Positions 8,088 to 18,363 of a stretch of 64,000 nucleotides of DNA are shown here, in pieces (within the stretch, counting starts at the first letter, position 1; each line of letters begins with the position of its first letter). The notes beneath the pieces were generated by a model. It ran no database searches. It saw nothing but the letters and a program-made list of their open reading frames with translations, and had not been told where the DNA came from. A program made the position numbers and the translations under genes. This DNA is from Terrabacter sp. Root85. GTDB taxonomy: Bacteria > Actinomycetota > Actinomycetes > Actinomycetales > Dermatophilaceae. Where the stretch lies: the NCBI RefSeq assembly GCF_001429185.1, contig NZ_LMIW01000001.1, positions 1,143,490-1,207,489 on the forward strand. Direction: 5' to 3'.

Positions 8088-9386
8088 TTGCACGTCCGTC
8101 ACCTGACCCTCAAGGACTTCCGCAGCTACCCGAGCGCCGAGCTCGCGCTGACGCCGGGCGTCACCACGCTCGTGGGTCTCAACGGCCAGGGCAAGACGAA
8201 CCTCGTGGAGGCGGTCGGCTACCTCGCCACGCTCGGGTCGCACCGCGTGGCGACGGACCAGCCGCTCGTCCGGTTCGGCGCGGCCCAGGCGATCGTGCGT
8301 GGGGCCATCGTCCGCGACGACCGCGAGACGATGGTCGAGCTCGAGATCACGCCGGGTCGCGCCAACCGCGCCCGCCTCGGGCGCTCCCCCGTCTCGCGGC
8401 CGCGCGACGTGCTCGGCACGGTGCGCACGGTGCTCTTCGCGCCCGAGGACCTCGCGCTCGTCAAGGGCGACCCTTCGGAGCGGCGGCGCTTCCTCGACGA
8501 GCTGCTCGTGCAGCGACAGCCACGGTGGTCGGGGGTCCGGTCCGACTACGACAAGATCCTCAAGCAGCGCAACGCCCTGCTCAAGTCCGCGGCGCCGGTG
8601 CTCCGCAAGGGTGCCCGTCGCCCGCCGCGTCCGCCGCGCGACGGCGACCAGCCGGTCGACGAGGCCCGCGAGGCGGCCCTGCACACCCTCGACGTGTGGA
8701 ACGACCACCTCGCCTCGGTCGGGGCCCAGCTGCTCTACGCACGGCTGCGGCTGCTGCGCGACCTCGTGCCCGACCTCTCCGAGTGCTACGACGCGGTGAG
8801 CGCGGCCGCCTCGAACGCACGCGCCACCTACAAGAGCTCCCTCCACGAGGACCTCGCCAAGCGGCTCGCGGCCGGTGAGGTCCCCGAGATCGAGGAGCTG
8901 CGCACCGGGATGCTCGACACCCTCGAGCAGGTGCGCTCCAGCGAGATCGAGCGGGGAATCTCCCTCGTCGGACCCCACCGCGACGACCTCGTCCTCTCGC
9001 TCGGCGAGCTGCCCGCCAAGGGCTACGCCAGCCACGGCGAGTCGTGGAGCTTCGCGTTGGGACTCAAGCTCGCGGCATACCGGCTCCTGCGCCGCGACCT
9101 CGGCGACGACCCTGTGCTCGTGCTCGACGACGTCTTCGCCGAGCTCGACTCCGGCAGGCGCGAGCGGCTCGCGGCGCTCGTCGCCGACTGCGAGCAGGTG
9201 CTCATCACCGCCGCGGTCGGGGCCGACGTGCCCGACGTGCTCCGCGAGAACGGCACGACGTATGCCGTCGTGCTCGGTCAGGTCCAGGCCGCGGGCTCCG
9301 TGGGTGCGTCCGTGAGCGAGCCACCTCAGGCCCTCGCGGAGGACACCGCCGGCGATGAGTCGGGTGGGGAGGGCGACGATGAGTGA
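8088..9386 (+). CDS. recF: DNA replication/repair protein RecF
   Basis: RecF is an SMC-like ATPase that loads RecA at gaps. The TTG start at 8088 gives [20 protein letters not shown], the usual RecF N-terminus; the longer in-frame extension would run back through gnd. Walker [18 protein letters not shown] lies near residues 30-46. The ABC signature region and a [19 protein letters not shown]alker B/D-loop follow near 340-360. The 432-aa length includes a roughly 35-residue acidic C-terminal extension that overlaps the next gene by 8 bp, indicating translational coupling. Confidence 0.95.
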   Translation: MHVRHLTLKDFRSYPSAELALTPGVTTLVGLNGQGKTNLVEAVGYLATLGSHRVATDQPLVRFGAAQAIVRGAIVRDDRETMVELEITPGRANRARLGRSPVSRPRDVLGTVRTVLFAPEDLALVKGDPSERRRFLDELLVQRQPRWSGVRSDYDKILKQRNALLKSAAPVLRKGARRPPRPPRDGDQPVDEAREAALHTLDVWNDHLASVGAQLLYARLRLLRDLVPDLSECYDAVSAAASNARATYKSSLHEDLAKRLAAGEVPEIEELRTGMLDTLEQVRSSEIERGISLVGPHRDDLVLSLGELPAKGYASHGESWSFALGLKLAAYRLLRRDLGDDPVLVLDDVFAELDSGRRERLAALVADCEQVLITAAVGADVPDVLRENGTTYAVVLGQVQAAGSVGASVSEPPQALAEDTAGDESGGEGDDE

Positions 9387-9966
9387 CGACGCCCCCGGGG
9401 CCGAGCCCCCCGACACGGCGGCCGGTGCTGCCGAGGACGCTCCCGCGCCGACCGACGAGGACACCCGGATCGCCGACGCCGCGGCCTCGGCGCTGGCGCG
9501 GGCGCGGGCCGGAGCGGCCGAGAAGGGCCTGCGCCCCGGCATGCGGCCGAAGAAGCGACGCCGCCCGATCGGTGACGCGCCGGTGCTGTCCGGCTCGGCC
9601 CGCGACGGTCGCGACCCGGCCCTGCTCGGTGACCAACTCGACCGGCTGCTGCTCGATCGCGGCTGGAAGGTCGACGTGGCGGTCGGCTCGGTCATGGGCC
9701 GCTGGCCCGAGATCGTGGGGCCCGACATCGCCGGCCACGTCGAGCCGCTCACCTTCGTCGACGGAATCCTCACGGTGCGCGCCGACTCGACGGCCTGGGC
9801 CACGCAGATGCGCCTGCTCGCCTCGTCGCTGCTCGCCCGGATCGACGAGGAGATCGGGGCCGGCGCGGTCAGCGAGCTCAAGGTCGTCGGCCCGAGCGCG
9901 CCGTCGTGGAACCGCGGCGCCCGTCGCTCCCCCGACTCGCGAGGACCGCGCGACACCTACGGCTGA
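9379..9966 (+). CDS. DUF721 (DciA-like) family protein
   Basis: DUF721 proteins follow recF in many actinobacteria. The superfamily includes DciA, the ancestral loader or operator of the replicative helicase. The protein is 195 aa: an Ala/Asp/Glu-rich N-terminus, a basic [10 protein letters not shown] segment near 52-63, then the DUF721 fold with [38 protein letters not shown] and a final [15 protein letters not shown] strand. ATG 9379 overlaps the recF stop. The family assignment is firm; a DciA role here is inference from the superfamily and the origin location. Confidence 0.85.
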   Translation: MSDDAPGAEPPDTAAGAAEDAPAPTDEDTRIADAAASALARARAGAAEKGLRPGMRPKKRRRPIGDAPVLSGSARDGRDPALLGDQLDRLLLDRGWKVDVAVGSVMGRWPEIVGPDIAGHVEPLTFVDGILTVRADSTAWATQMRLLASSLLARIDEEIGAGAVSELKVVGPSAPSWNRGARRSPDSRGPRDTYG

Positions 9967-10001
9967 TCGGCGGCGCCGCTCAGACCTCGCTCAGACCCCC
10001 C

Positions 10002-10523
10002 TTAGACCCCGCTCAGGCCGATGACGACGACGGTGGCGACGAGCAGCACGGTGCCGGCGATGACGACCCACGCGAGGACCCGCGGCACGCGCCGGGATCG
10101 CGCCGGCGCGGAGGCGTCGGTGTCCTCGGTGTCCCCTGTGTCCTCGGCGTCGGTCTCGACGGCCGCACGCTCGACGGCGGGCAGGCTCTCGGTTGTGGTC
10201 GGCGCCGGCGATGCGTCCGGCTCGGCCACCGGCCCTCTTCCGGCGGTCGGCGCGACCGGACCGACGGCACCGTGCAGCGCCGAGCCCAAGGCGTCGGCGA
10301 TGGAGGACAGCACCTCGGCGACGACGGGAGGCAGGGGCGCACCGCCGGGTCCGGTGACGGTGGTGCGTCGCGTGACCGAGCCATGGGCACGCGACAGGTC
10401 GACGGAGTCGAGGCGTCCGTCCGGTCCCGGGTCGACACCGGCTGCGAGCAGCTGGGCCCGCACCTCCTCGGGCAGCGCGTCCCACGAGTCGTACTCGCGG
10501 CCCCCGACGTTGATCGTGATCAC
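10002..10523 (-). CDS. Small C-terminally membrane-anchored protein of unknown function
   Basis: The GTG start at 10523 gives a 173-aa protein. It begins ITINVGGREYDSWDALPEEV, then has a Pro/Thr/Asp-rich disordered middle and a single strongly hydrophobic helix, VLAWVVIAGTVLLVATVVVI, at about 149-168. The topology looks like a tail-anchored or C-terminal membrane protein. I do not recognise the family. It is transcribed convergently with the DUF721 gene and divergently from the metalloprotease gene, with only 60 bp between their starts. Confidence 0.6.
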   Translation of the reverse strand: MITINVGGREYDSWDALPEEVRAQLLAAGVDPGPDGRLDSVDLSRAHGSVTRRTTVTGPGGAPLPPVVAEVLSSIADALGSALHGAVGPVAPTAGRGPVAEPDASPAPTTTESLPAVERAAVETDAEDTGDTEDTDASAPARSRRVPRVLAWVVIAGTVLLVATVVVIGLSGV

Positions 10524-10583
10524 GCTGCGAACTGTAGGACCGCTCGGAGGGCGGGTGTCGGTGTTCCGACGCAGACTGTCGTC

Positions 10584-12062
10584 ATGACCTCGACGCAGCC
10601 AACGCCGCAGACCCGGACGCCGCACTGCACGATCGTCCCGCCCTACATGCTCGAGGCCCTGGCGGCCAGCGACGAGCCGGCCCTGGCCGCCCACGCCCGC
10701 GAGGCGCTCCGGCACGACGAGGAGCTGCGCTCCTCGCGGCACACGCCGACAGCCCGCCCGACCACGCGACGGGCCCCGCGTCGTGAGGACGTCACGTCGC
10801 CGACGGCCCACGGCACGGGACCGCACCGCACGATCGCCGACGCCCAGGGCAGCCAGACGACCCCAGGCACGACGGTGCGCACCGAGGGCGCGGCCGCGAG
10901 CGGCGACGTCGCGGTCAACGAGGCCTACGACGGACTCGGCGCGACCTGGGGGCTGTGGTCGACGGCCTACGACCGCGACTCGCTCGACGGCAAGGGGATG
11001 CCGCTGCTCGCCACGGTCCACTACGGCCGCAACTACGACAACGCCTTCTGGGACGGCTCGCAGATGGTGTTCGGCGACGGCGACGGGGTCGTCTTCGAGC
11101 GGTTCACCCAGAGCCTCGACGTCATCGGGCACGAGCTCGCCCACGGCGTCACCGAGCACACGGCCGGCCTGCTCTACCAGGGCCAGTCGGGCGCGCTCAA
11201 CGAGTCGATCTCCGACGTGTTCGGCGTCCTCGTCAAGCAGAAGACACTCGGCCAGAGCGCCGCGCAGGCCGACTGGCTCGTCGGCGCCGACCTGCTCAAC
11301 CCTTCGGTCCAGGGTCGCGCCCTGCGCGACATGCGCAACCCCGGCACGGCCTACGACGACCCACGGCTCGGCAAGGACCCGCAGCCCGCGCACATGGACG
11401 ACTACGTCGAGACCCAGGACGACAACGGCGGGGTCCACATCAACTCCGGCATCCCCAACCGCGCCTTCGTGCTCGCGGCCGACGCGATCGGCGGCAATGC
11501 CTGGGAGGGCCCGGGCGCGATCTGGTATGCCGTCGTGTCGGGTGACGGCATCAAGGCCGACTGCGACTTCGCGACGTTCGCCGGCCTCACCGTGGCCGCC
11601 GCGGGCAGTGCCCACGGTGACGGGTCCGCCGAGCAGACGGCCGTGCGCTCGGCGTGGGAGCAGGTCGGCGTGCTCACCGCGGCTGCCGGTGCTCCGGTCG
11701 GTGAGGCGGGCGGCGGCGGCGGTTCGACCCCGACGCCTGGTCCGGCAGGGGGCGGGCCCTCCGGACAGGTCCCGGGCGCCGACGCCCAGGTGCTCCTCCG
11801 TCGCTCTGGTGGCTTCGCCGGCCAGGTCCGCGAACGCCGCCTGGCCCTGGGCGACCTGTCCGAGCGGGACGCGAAGGACTGGCAGCACCTGCTGGCCGCA
11901 CCGACTCTCCAGCGCATCGCCGCCTCGACCGAGCGCACCCACCCCGACGCGTACATCTACTCCGTCGTGTGCGACGAGGCCGGCTGCGACGTGACGCTCC
12001 AGGAGCCCCACCTGCCCGAGGCGATCCACTCCCTCTTCGAGCGCACCCTCGCCGACGACTGA
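10584..12062 (+). CDS. Protealysin-like M4 metalloprotease with C-terminal emfourin-like domain
   Basis: Zinc endopeptidase of the thermolysin (M4) family. The 492-aa protein has no signal peptide. Near the N-terminus, HCTIVPPYMLEALA resembles the short propeptide of protealysins. The catalytic HELAHGVTEH lies at residues 183-192, and the third zinc ligand Glu207 is in ALNESISDVFG. A Gly/Pro linker at about 370-395 leads to a C-terminal segment (RSGGFAGQVRERRLALGDL, about 408-426) similar to emfourin, the protealysin inhibitor normally encoded by the next gene. Fusion of protease and inhibitor implies an intrinsically controlled enzyme. It interrupts the recF-gyrB neighbourhood. Confidence 0.85.
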   Translation: MTSTQPTPQTRTPHCTIVPPYMLEALAASDEPALAAHAREALRHDEELRSSRHTPTARPTTRRAPRREDVTSPTAHGTGPHRTIADAQGSQTTPGTTVRTEGAAASGDVAVNEAYDGLGATWGLWSTAYDRDSLDGKGMPLLATVHYGRNYDNAFWDGSQMVFGDGDGVVFERFTQSLDVIGHELAHGVTEHTAGLLYQGQSGALNESISDVFGVLVKQKTLGQSAAQADWLVGADLLNPSVQGRALRDMRNPGTAYDDPRLGKDPQPAHMDDYVETQDDNGGVHINSGIPNRAFVLAADAIGGNAWEGPGAIWYAVVSGDGIKADCDFATFAGLTVAAAGSAHGDGSAEQTAVRSAWEQVGVLTAAAGAPVGEAGGGGGSTPTPGPAGGGPSGQVPGADAQVLLRRSGGFAGQVRERRLALGDLSERDAKDWQHLLAAPTLQRIAASTERTHPDAYIYSVVCDEAGCDVTLQEPHLPEAIHSLFERTLADD

Positions 12063-12070
12063 GCACGCGC

Positions 12071-13396
12071 TCAGTTGTCGGCGAGGAAGTACGGGTCCTC
12101 CCCCTCGGGGATGTCCGTGTCCCGGGCCCGACCCGGTGCGACGACGATGCACTCGCCGTCGAGGGTGCAGCGCTGCAGGCTGCGGTCCCCGGTCGTCGCA
12201 CCGACCTGCACGGTGACGGTGCCGTCGCCCCCCAGGCGATAGCTGACGGGTGAGGCGCCACCACGTGCGCTGCTGCTGCCGCCCTCCATCACGACAGCGC
12301 CGTCGCTGGTGCGCACGACAACCAGTCCGCCATAAAGGAACGTCCGGTCGGGGCCCAGCTGCGAGTCGTCGAGCCCGTCGATGTAGCCGGTCGCGAGCAG
12401 GTAGGCGCCGTCCGCCGAGAACGCCCGAAAGACGAGCGGCCCGCAGAGCCGCCAGATCGTCCGACCTGAGGTGAGGTCCGTCAGCTCGTTGCAGACCTGC
12501 TTCGAACCCGGCTTCGGTGCCACGCCGACGAGGGCCGTCCCACGGGCGGCATCGACGAGTGTGGGGGATCCGGCGACCGCTCGGCGTGTTCCCGTGGCGA
12601 CGTCCCACGCGACCGAGCTGCCGGTGAAGCCTCGGCTGGCATAGACGACGGGCCCGACGATCCCGACGGCGTCGTACCCGGGCGACTCGGCGTCGGCCAC
12701 CCCCTGAGGAGCACAGTCGCAGGTCGAGGCCGTGAGCCGGCCGATGCGGGCCCCCGCGGCGTCGTACGCCGTGAGCGAGACTCGCGACTCGATGACGAAG
12801 ACGCTGCCGTCGGCGTTGACCGTGCTGGACTCGCCGTCGAGCCGCACCGTGTTGGCCCCGGTCGAGTCCACGACGTAGTAGACACCGGTCTCCCCCTGGG
12901 CCACGAGCCACCCGCCACCGGCCAGCCGCGCGAGCGAGCCGCCGGTCAGCTTGCCGGTCAGCGCGATCTGCCTCGTCCCGTCGTAGATGACGCCGTCCGC
13001 GACGTAGGGGACGGTCGTGGTCCCGGTCGGCCCTCCCGTGGCGAAGCGGACCGTGACCGGCGCGGGGGCGCCGTCGGCGGTGAGGGTCGGGATCGACGTG
13101 GGAGTGGGGGCGCTGCTGGCGCTCCCGGTCGGCGCGGACGGTCGCCCCGTGGGGGCCGTCGTCGACGCCGACGGTCCGACGGGCAGCGGCCGGTCACCGG
13201 TCGGTCGCACGGCGGACCACCCCACCGGCACGGCGACGGCCAGCACGAGGCCCGCCACGAGCGCGGTCCCGCCTAGCTCGCGGCGTCGGTTGGAACGGTC
13301 GCGAGCGATCGCGCGCTCCGCGAGGTCGGCCACGACGCGTACGCCCTCGCCGCGCTCGTCGAGCACCTGCTTGAGACCGGGGTCGATGGGGTTCAT
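12071..13396 (-). CDS. Membrane-anchored protein coupled to an ECF sigma factor (probable anti-sigma or sensor)
   Basis: The 441-aa protein starts at ATG 13396, overlapping the sigma-factor stop by 4 bp. Residues 1-40 are soluble and would face the cytoplasm. One transmembrane helix, LGGTALVAGLVLAVAVPVGW, follows at about 42-61. Next is a Pro/Thr/Ser-rich linker and an extracytoplasmic region of repeated short strand motifs resembling a beta-propeller. The layout fits an anti-sigma or regulator partner whose N-terminus binds the sigma factor. I see no zinc-binding HxxxCxxC motif, so it is not a classical ZAS anti-sigma. Confidence 0.65.
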   Translation of the reverse strand: MNPIDPGLKQVLDERGEGVRVVADLAERAIARDRSNRRRELGGTALVAGLVLAVAVPVGWSAVRPTGDRPLPVGPSASTTAPTGRPSAPTGSASSAPTPTSIPTLTADGAPAPVTVRFATGGPTGTTTVPYVADGVIYDGTRQIALTGKLTGGSLARLAGGGWLVAQGETGVYYVVDSTGANTVRLDGESSTVNADGSVFVIESRVSLTAYDAAGARIGRLTASTCDCAPQGVADAESPGYDAVGIVGPVVYASRGFTGSSVAWDVATGTRRAVAGSPTLVDAARGTALVGVAPKPGSKQVCNELTDLTSGRTIWRLCGPLVFRAFSADGAYLLATGYIDGLDDSQLGPDRTFLYGGLVVVRTSDGAVVMEGGSSSARGGASPVSYRLGGDGTVTVQVGATTGDRSLQRCTLDGECIVVAPGRARDTDIPEGEDPYFLADN

Positions 13397-13899
13397 GCCG
13401 TGGCCTCGCTCATTCGGGAGCGCAGCGCGGAGATCGCGCGGCTCGTGTGGCTCTTGACGGTGCCGATGGAGCAGCCGAGCACCTCGGCGGTCTGGGCCTC
13501 GGTGAGGTCCTCGTAGTAGCGCAGCACGACGGCGGCGCGCTGCTGGCGCGGCAGGCTCTGCACGTGGTGCCAGAGGTCGATCGACGTCGCCGGGTCGAGC
13601 CCGGCTGCCCCTGGCGGGTCGAGCACCTCGAGGACGTGGCTGCTCGGTGACTCGTGGCGGCGCAGCAGTCCGCGCCAGCGGGAGTTGTTCTCGTTGACCA
13701 TGACCCGGCGCACGTAGGCGTCCGGCAGCTCGGCGACCTGCACGCGGTCCCAGTGGCGGTAGACCTTGGCGAGCGCCTTCTGCAGCAGGTCCTCGACGGC
13801 GTCCCGGTCCCCGCTCAGCAGGTAGGCGAGTCGGGCGAGCGACTGCTCGCGCGCCCTGACGTAGGCCGTGAAATCGGCCCTCCGCTCTGCATCGTCCAT
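13393..13899 (-). CDS. ECF RNA polymerase sigma factor (SigE-like)
   Basis: Extracytoplasmic-function sigma factor of 168 aa. Region 2 includes YLLSGDRDAVEDLLQKALAK and YVRRVMVNENNSRWR. Region 4 includes LPRQQRAAVVLRYYEDLTEA and VLGCSIGTVKSHTSRAISAL, the helix-turn-helix that reads the -35 element. This matches the short SigE-type group common in actinobacteria. I chose ATG 13899 (MDDAERRADFTAYV) over an upstream start at 13944. The overlap with the downstream membrane gene points to co-translation with its regulator. Confidence 0.88.
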   Translation of the reverse strand: MDDAERRADFTAYVRAREQSLARLAYLLSGDRDAVEDLLQKALAKVYRHWDRVQVAELPDAYVRRVMVNENNSRWRGLLRRHESPSSHVLEVLDPPGAAGLDPATSIDLWHHVQSLPRQQRAAVVLRYYEDLTEAQTAEVLGCSIGTVKSHTSRAISALRSRMSEATA

Positions 13900-14171
13900 G
13901 ACCCGCGTCCCCTGTTGTCGGCTCGTCCCGGCACGTGCCGGCATCCATCCAGACCGTCATCCGCACGGAAAGGTTGTCCGCGCAGTGTCCCGACTCGAGC
14001 CTTCGCGCGGTGGCGCCTGACGTCACGATCGGGGACGGTCTGCCCGGGTCGTCCCGACGCCGCTGCCCGCCCTGCCGAAACGAGGGGAAGTCTTTACGAA
14101 TCCTTTCCGGACGCGGACCTCCCGCGCGTGGTTGCCTGTGTCGTTGGCCTCCACTCCTCGAAAGGTTCGAC

Positions 14172-15593
14172 ATGCGTCGTACGCCGCTCATCGCCACCGC
14201 CTCGGTCGTCGCCGCGGTCGGTGCCCTGCTCTCGACGGCGGCCGCCGGCTCCGTCGCCGCGCCGGCCCCCGCCACGGCCGGGGCCTCCGTGCCCGCGGAC
14301 CTCACGCTCGTCCAGGTGCGCCAGAGCCTGCTCGGCTCGCACAGCTGGTACGCCCAGACCTACCGTGGCGTGCCGGTGCTCGGCGGCTGGTACGCCGTCC
14401 ACGCCACGGGCGCCGCCGCCTCGGTCGACGACGGTCGTCGTGCCGTCACCGGCCTCACCTCGGTCTCACCGGGTGTCGCGCGCGCCTCCGCCGCCACCGC
14501 CGCGAAGGGCCACGGCAACGCCCGCGGCAGCCGGCTCGTCGTCGTCCCCGGAGCCGCCGGGGCCGCGGCCACGCTGGCCTGGCAGGTCACGACCGACCAG
14601 GACAAGCAGGTGCTCGTCGACGCCCGCAGCGGCCGGGTCACGAAGGTCACCGACGAGCGGGTCCTCGCAAGCGGCTCGGGCAAGGTCTTCGACCCCAACC
14701 CCGTCGTCGCCCTGCAGAACGAGTCGCTCAAGGACGCGAACAACGCCGACAGCGCCGTCCCCGCGTCGGCCTACAAGACGGTGACCCTCGCCAACCTCGA
14801 CGGCTCGGGCTACCTCAAGGGCAGCTGGGCCAACGTCACGAACAGCAAGAAGGGCAAGAACGCCGCCGCCTTCTCGTCGACGCTCTCCTTCCCCTACACC
14901 CGCAGCGACACACGGTTCGAGCAGGTCAACAGCTACTACGCCGTCGACCGGGTCCAGGCCTACATCCAGTCGCTCGGCTTCGCCGACGTCAACCACGAGT
15001 CCCAGGACCTCAGCGTCAACACGACGACCCAGGACAACTCCTGGTACACCCCGAGCCAGGACACCATCACCATCGGCACGGGCGGCGTCGACGACGGCGA
15101 GGACCAGGAGGTCGTGTGGCACGAGTACGGCCACGCGGTCCAGGACGACCAGGTGCCGGGCTTCGGCAGCGGCTCGGACGCGGGCGCCATCGGTGAGGGC
15201 TTCGGCGACTACCTCGCGGCCACGATGTCGCAGGGCAACTCGGCCGACACGGCCACGACGCCATGGGTCTGCGTCATGGACTGGGACTCGACCTCCTACA
15301 CCTCGACGACGCCGCACTGCATCCGCCGCCTCGACACGACCAAGACCGTCGCCAACCGCACCGGCGAGGTGCATGACGACGGCGAGATCTGGAGCCACGC
15401 GCTCTGGGACGTCAACAAGGCCTTCGGCCGGGACAAGGCGACGCGCATCATCCTCGAGGCCCAGTTCTCCTACGCCCCGTCGACGACGTGGGCCGCGGCA
15501 GCGGAGAAGACGGTCGACGCCACGACCGCGCTCTACGGTGCGACCGACGCCGCCACCGTGCGCGCGGCCTTCCACGCCCGCGGCATCCTCTGA
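14172..15593 (+). CDS. Secreted gluzincin metalloprotease (FTP/M4-M36-like)
   Basis: The 473-aa protein begins with a signal peptide (MRRTPLIATASVVAAVGALL, cleavage probably near residue 30-37). The next 130 residues resemble a fungalysin/thermolysin-type propeptide with YRGVPVLGGWYAVH. The catalytic zinc motif is HEYGH at 317-321, in the context VVWHEYGHAVQDDQ, and the probable third ligand is Glu342 in GAIGEGFGDYLA. The overall pattern suggests an M36/M4-type secreted endopeptidase matured by propeptide removal. It is divergent from the sigma/anti-sigma pair and may be its target, although no shared promoter motif was identified. A strong hairpin follows. Confidence 0.8.
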   Translation: MRRTPLIATASVVAAVGALLSTAAAGSVAAPAPATAGASVPADLTLVQVRQSLLGSHSWYAQTYRGVPVLGGWYAVHATGAAASVDDGRRAVTGLTSVSPGVARASAATAAKGHGNARGSRLVVVPGAAGAAATLAWQVTTDQDKQVLVDARSGRVTKVTDERVLASGSGKVFDPNPVVALQNESLKDANNADSAVPASAYKTVTLANLDGSGYLKGSWANVTNSKKGKNAAAFSSTLSFPYTRSDTRFEQVNSYYAVDRVQAYIQSLGFADVNHESQDLSVNTTTQDNSWYTPSQDTITIGTGGVDDGEDQEVVWHEYGHAVQDDQVPGFGSGSDAGAIGEGFGDYLAATMSQGNSADTATTPWVCVMDWDSTSYTSTTPHCIRRLDTTKTVANRTGEVHDDGEIWSHALWDVNKAFGRDKATRIILEAQFSYAPSTTWAAAAEKTVDATTALYGATDAATVRAAFHARGIL

Positions 15594-15623
15594 CGCGGGG
15601 ATCCACCCCACCGAGGTCGTATG

Positions 15624-15660
15624 CCGGGAGGCCGGGTTCCGCTGGGACCCGGCCTCCCGG
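15624..15660 (+). terminator. Strong hairpin terminator after the secreted protease
   Basis: A 14-bp perfect stem, CCGGGAGGCCGGGT (15624-15637) with ACCCGGCCTCCCGG (15647-15660), has a 9-nt loop. It lies 30 bp after the stop codon. A GTATGCC 7-mer (15619-15625) sits at its 5' foot. No long U tract is visible. Confidence 0.8.
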
Positions 15661-18229
<2,569 letters not shown>

Positions 18230-18240
18230 CCCACCGAGGA

Positions 18241-18306
18241 CGTATGCCGTTCGCCCGGCCCCTCTGGGACGGGACGTTCCACGTGAAACGCACGACACGG
18301 CATACG
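18241..18306. repeat. Inverted GTATGCC repeat between gyrB and gyrA
   Basis: CGTATGCCGT (18241-18250) and ACGGCATACG (18297-18306) form a perfect 10-bp inverted repeat 46 bp apart. They bracket the parS-like sequence. They may form a cruciform or bind a protein. They are two of the dispersed 7-mers described in the findings. Confidence 0.8.
18276..18289. promoter_or_regulatory. parS: parS-like ParB binding site
   Basis: GTTCCACGTGAAAC differs at one position from the 14-bp core GTTTCACGTGAAAC of bacterial parS. parS sites cluster around oriC and load ParB for chromosome segregation. This site is about 13 kb from the DnaA-box cluster, in the gyrB-gyrA spacer. The single mismatch breaks the palindrome on one side, so binding strength is uncertain. 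Confidence 0.65.
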
Positions 18307-18363
18307 CCATCACCGGTGCCCCACGAACTGTACGAATGTGACTGAGAGACAAAGGGATCTGAC

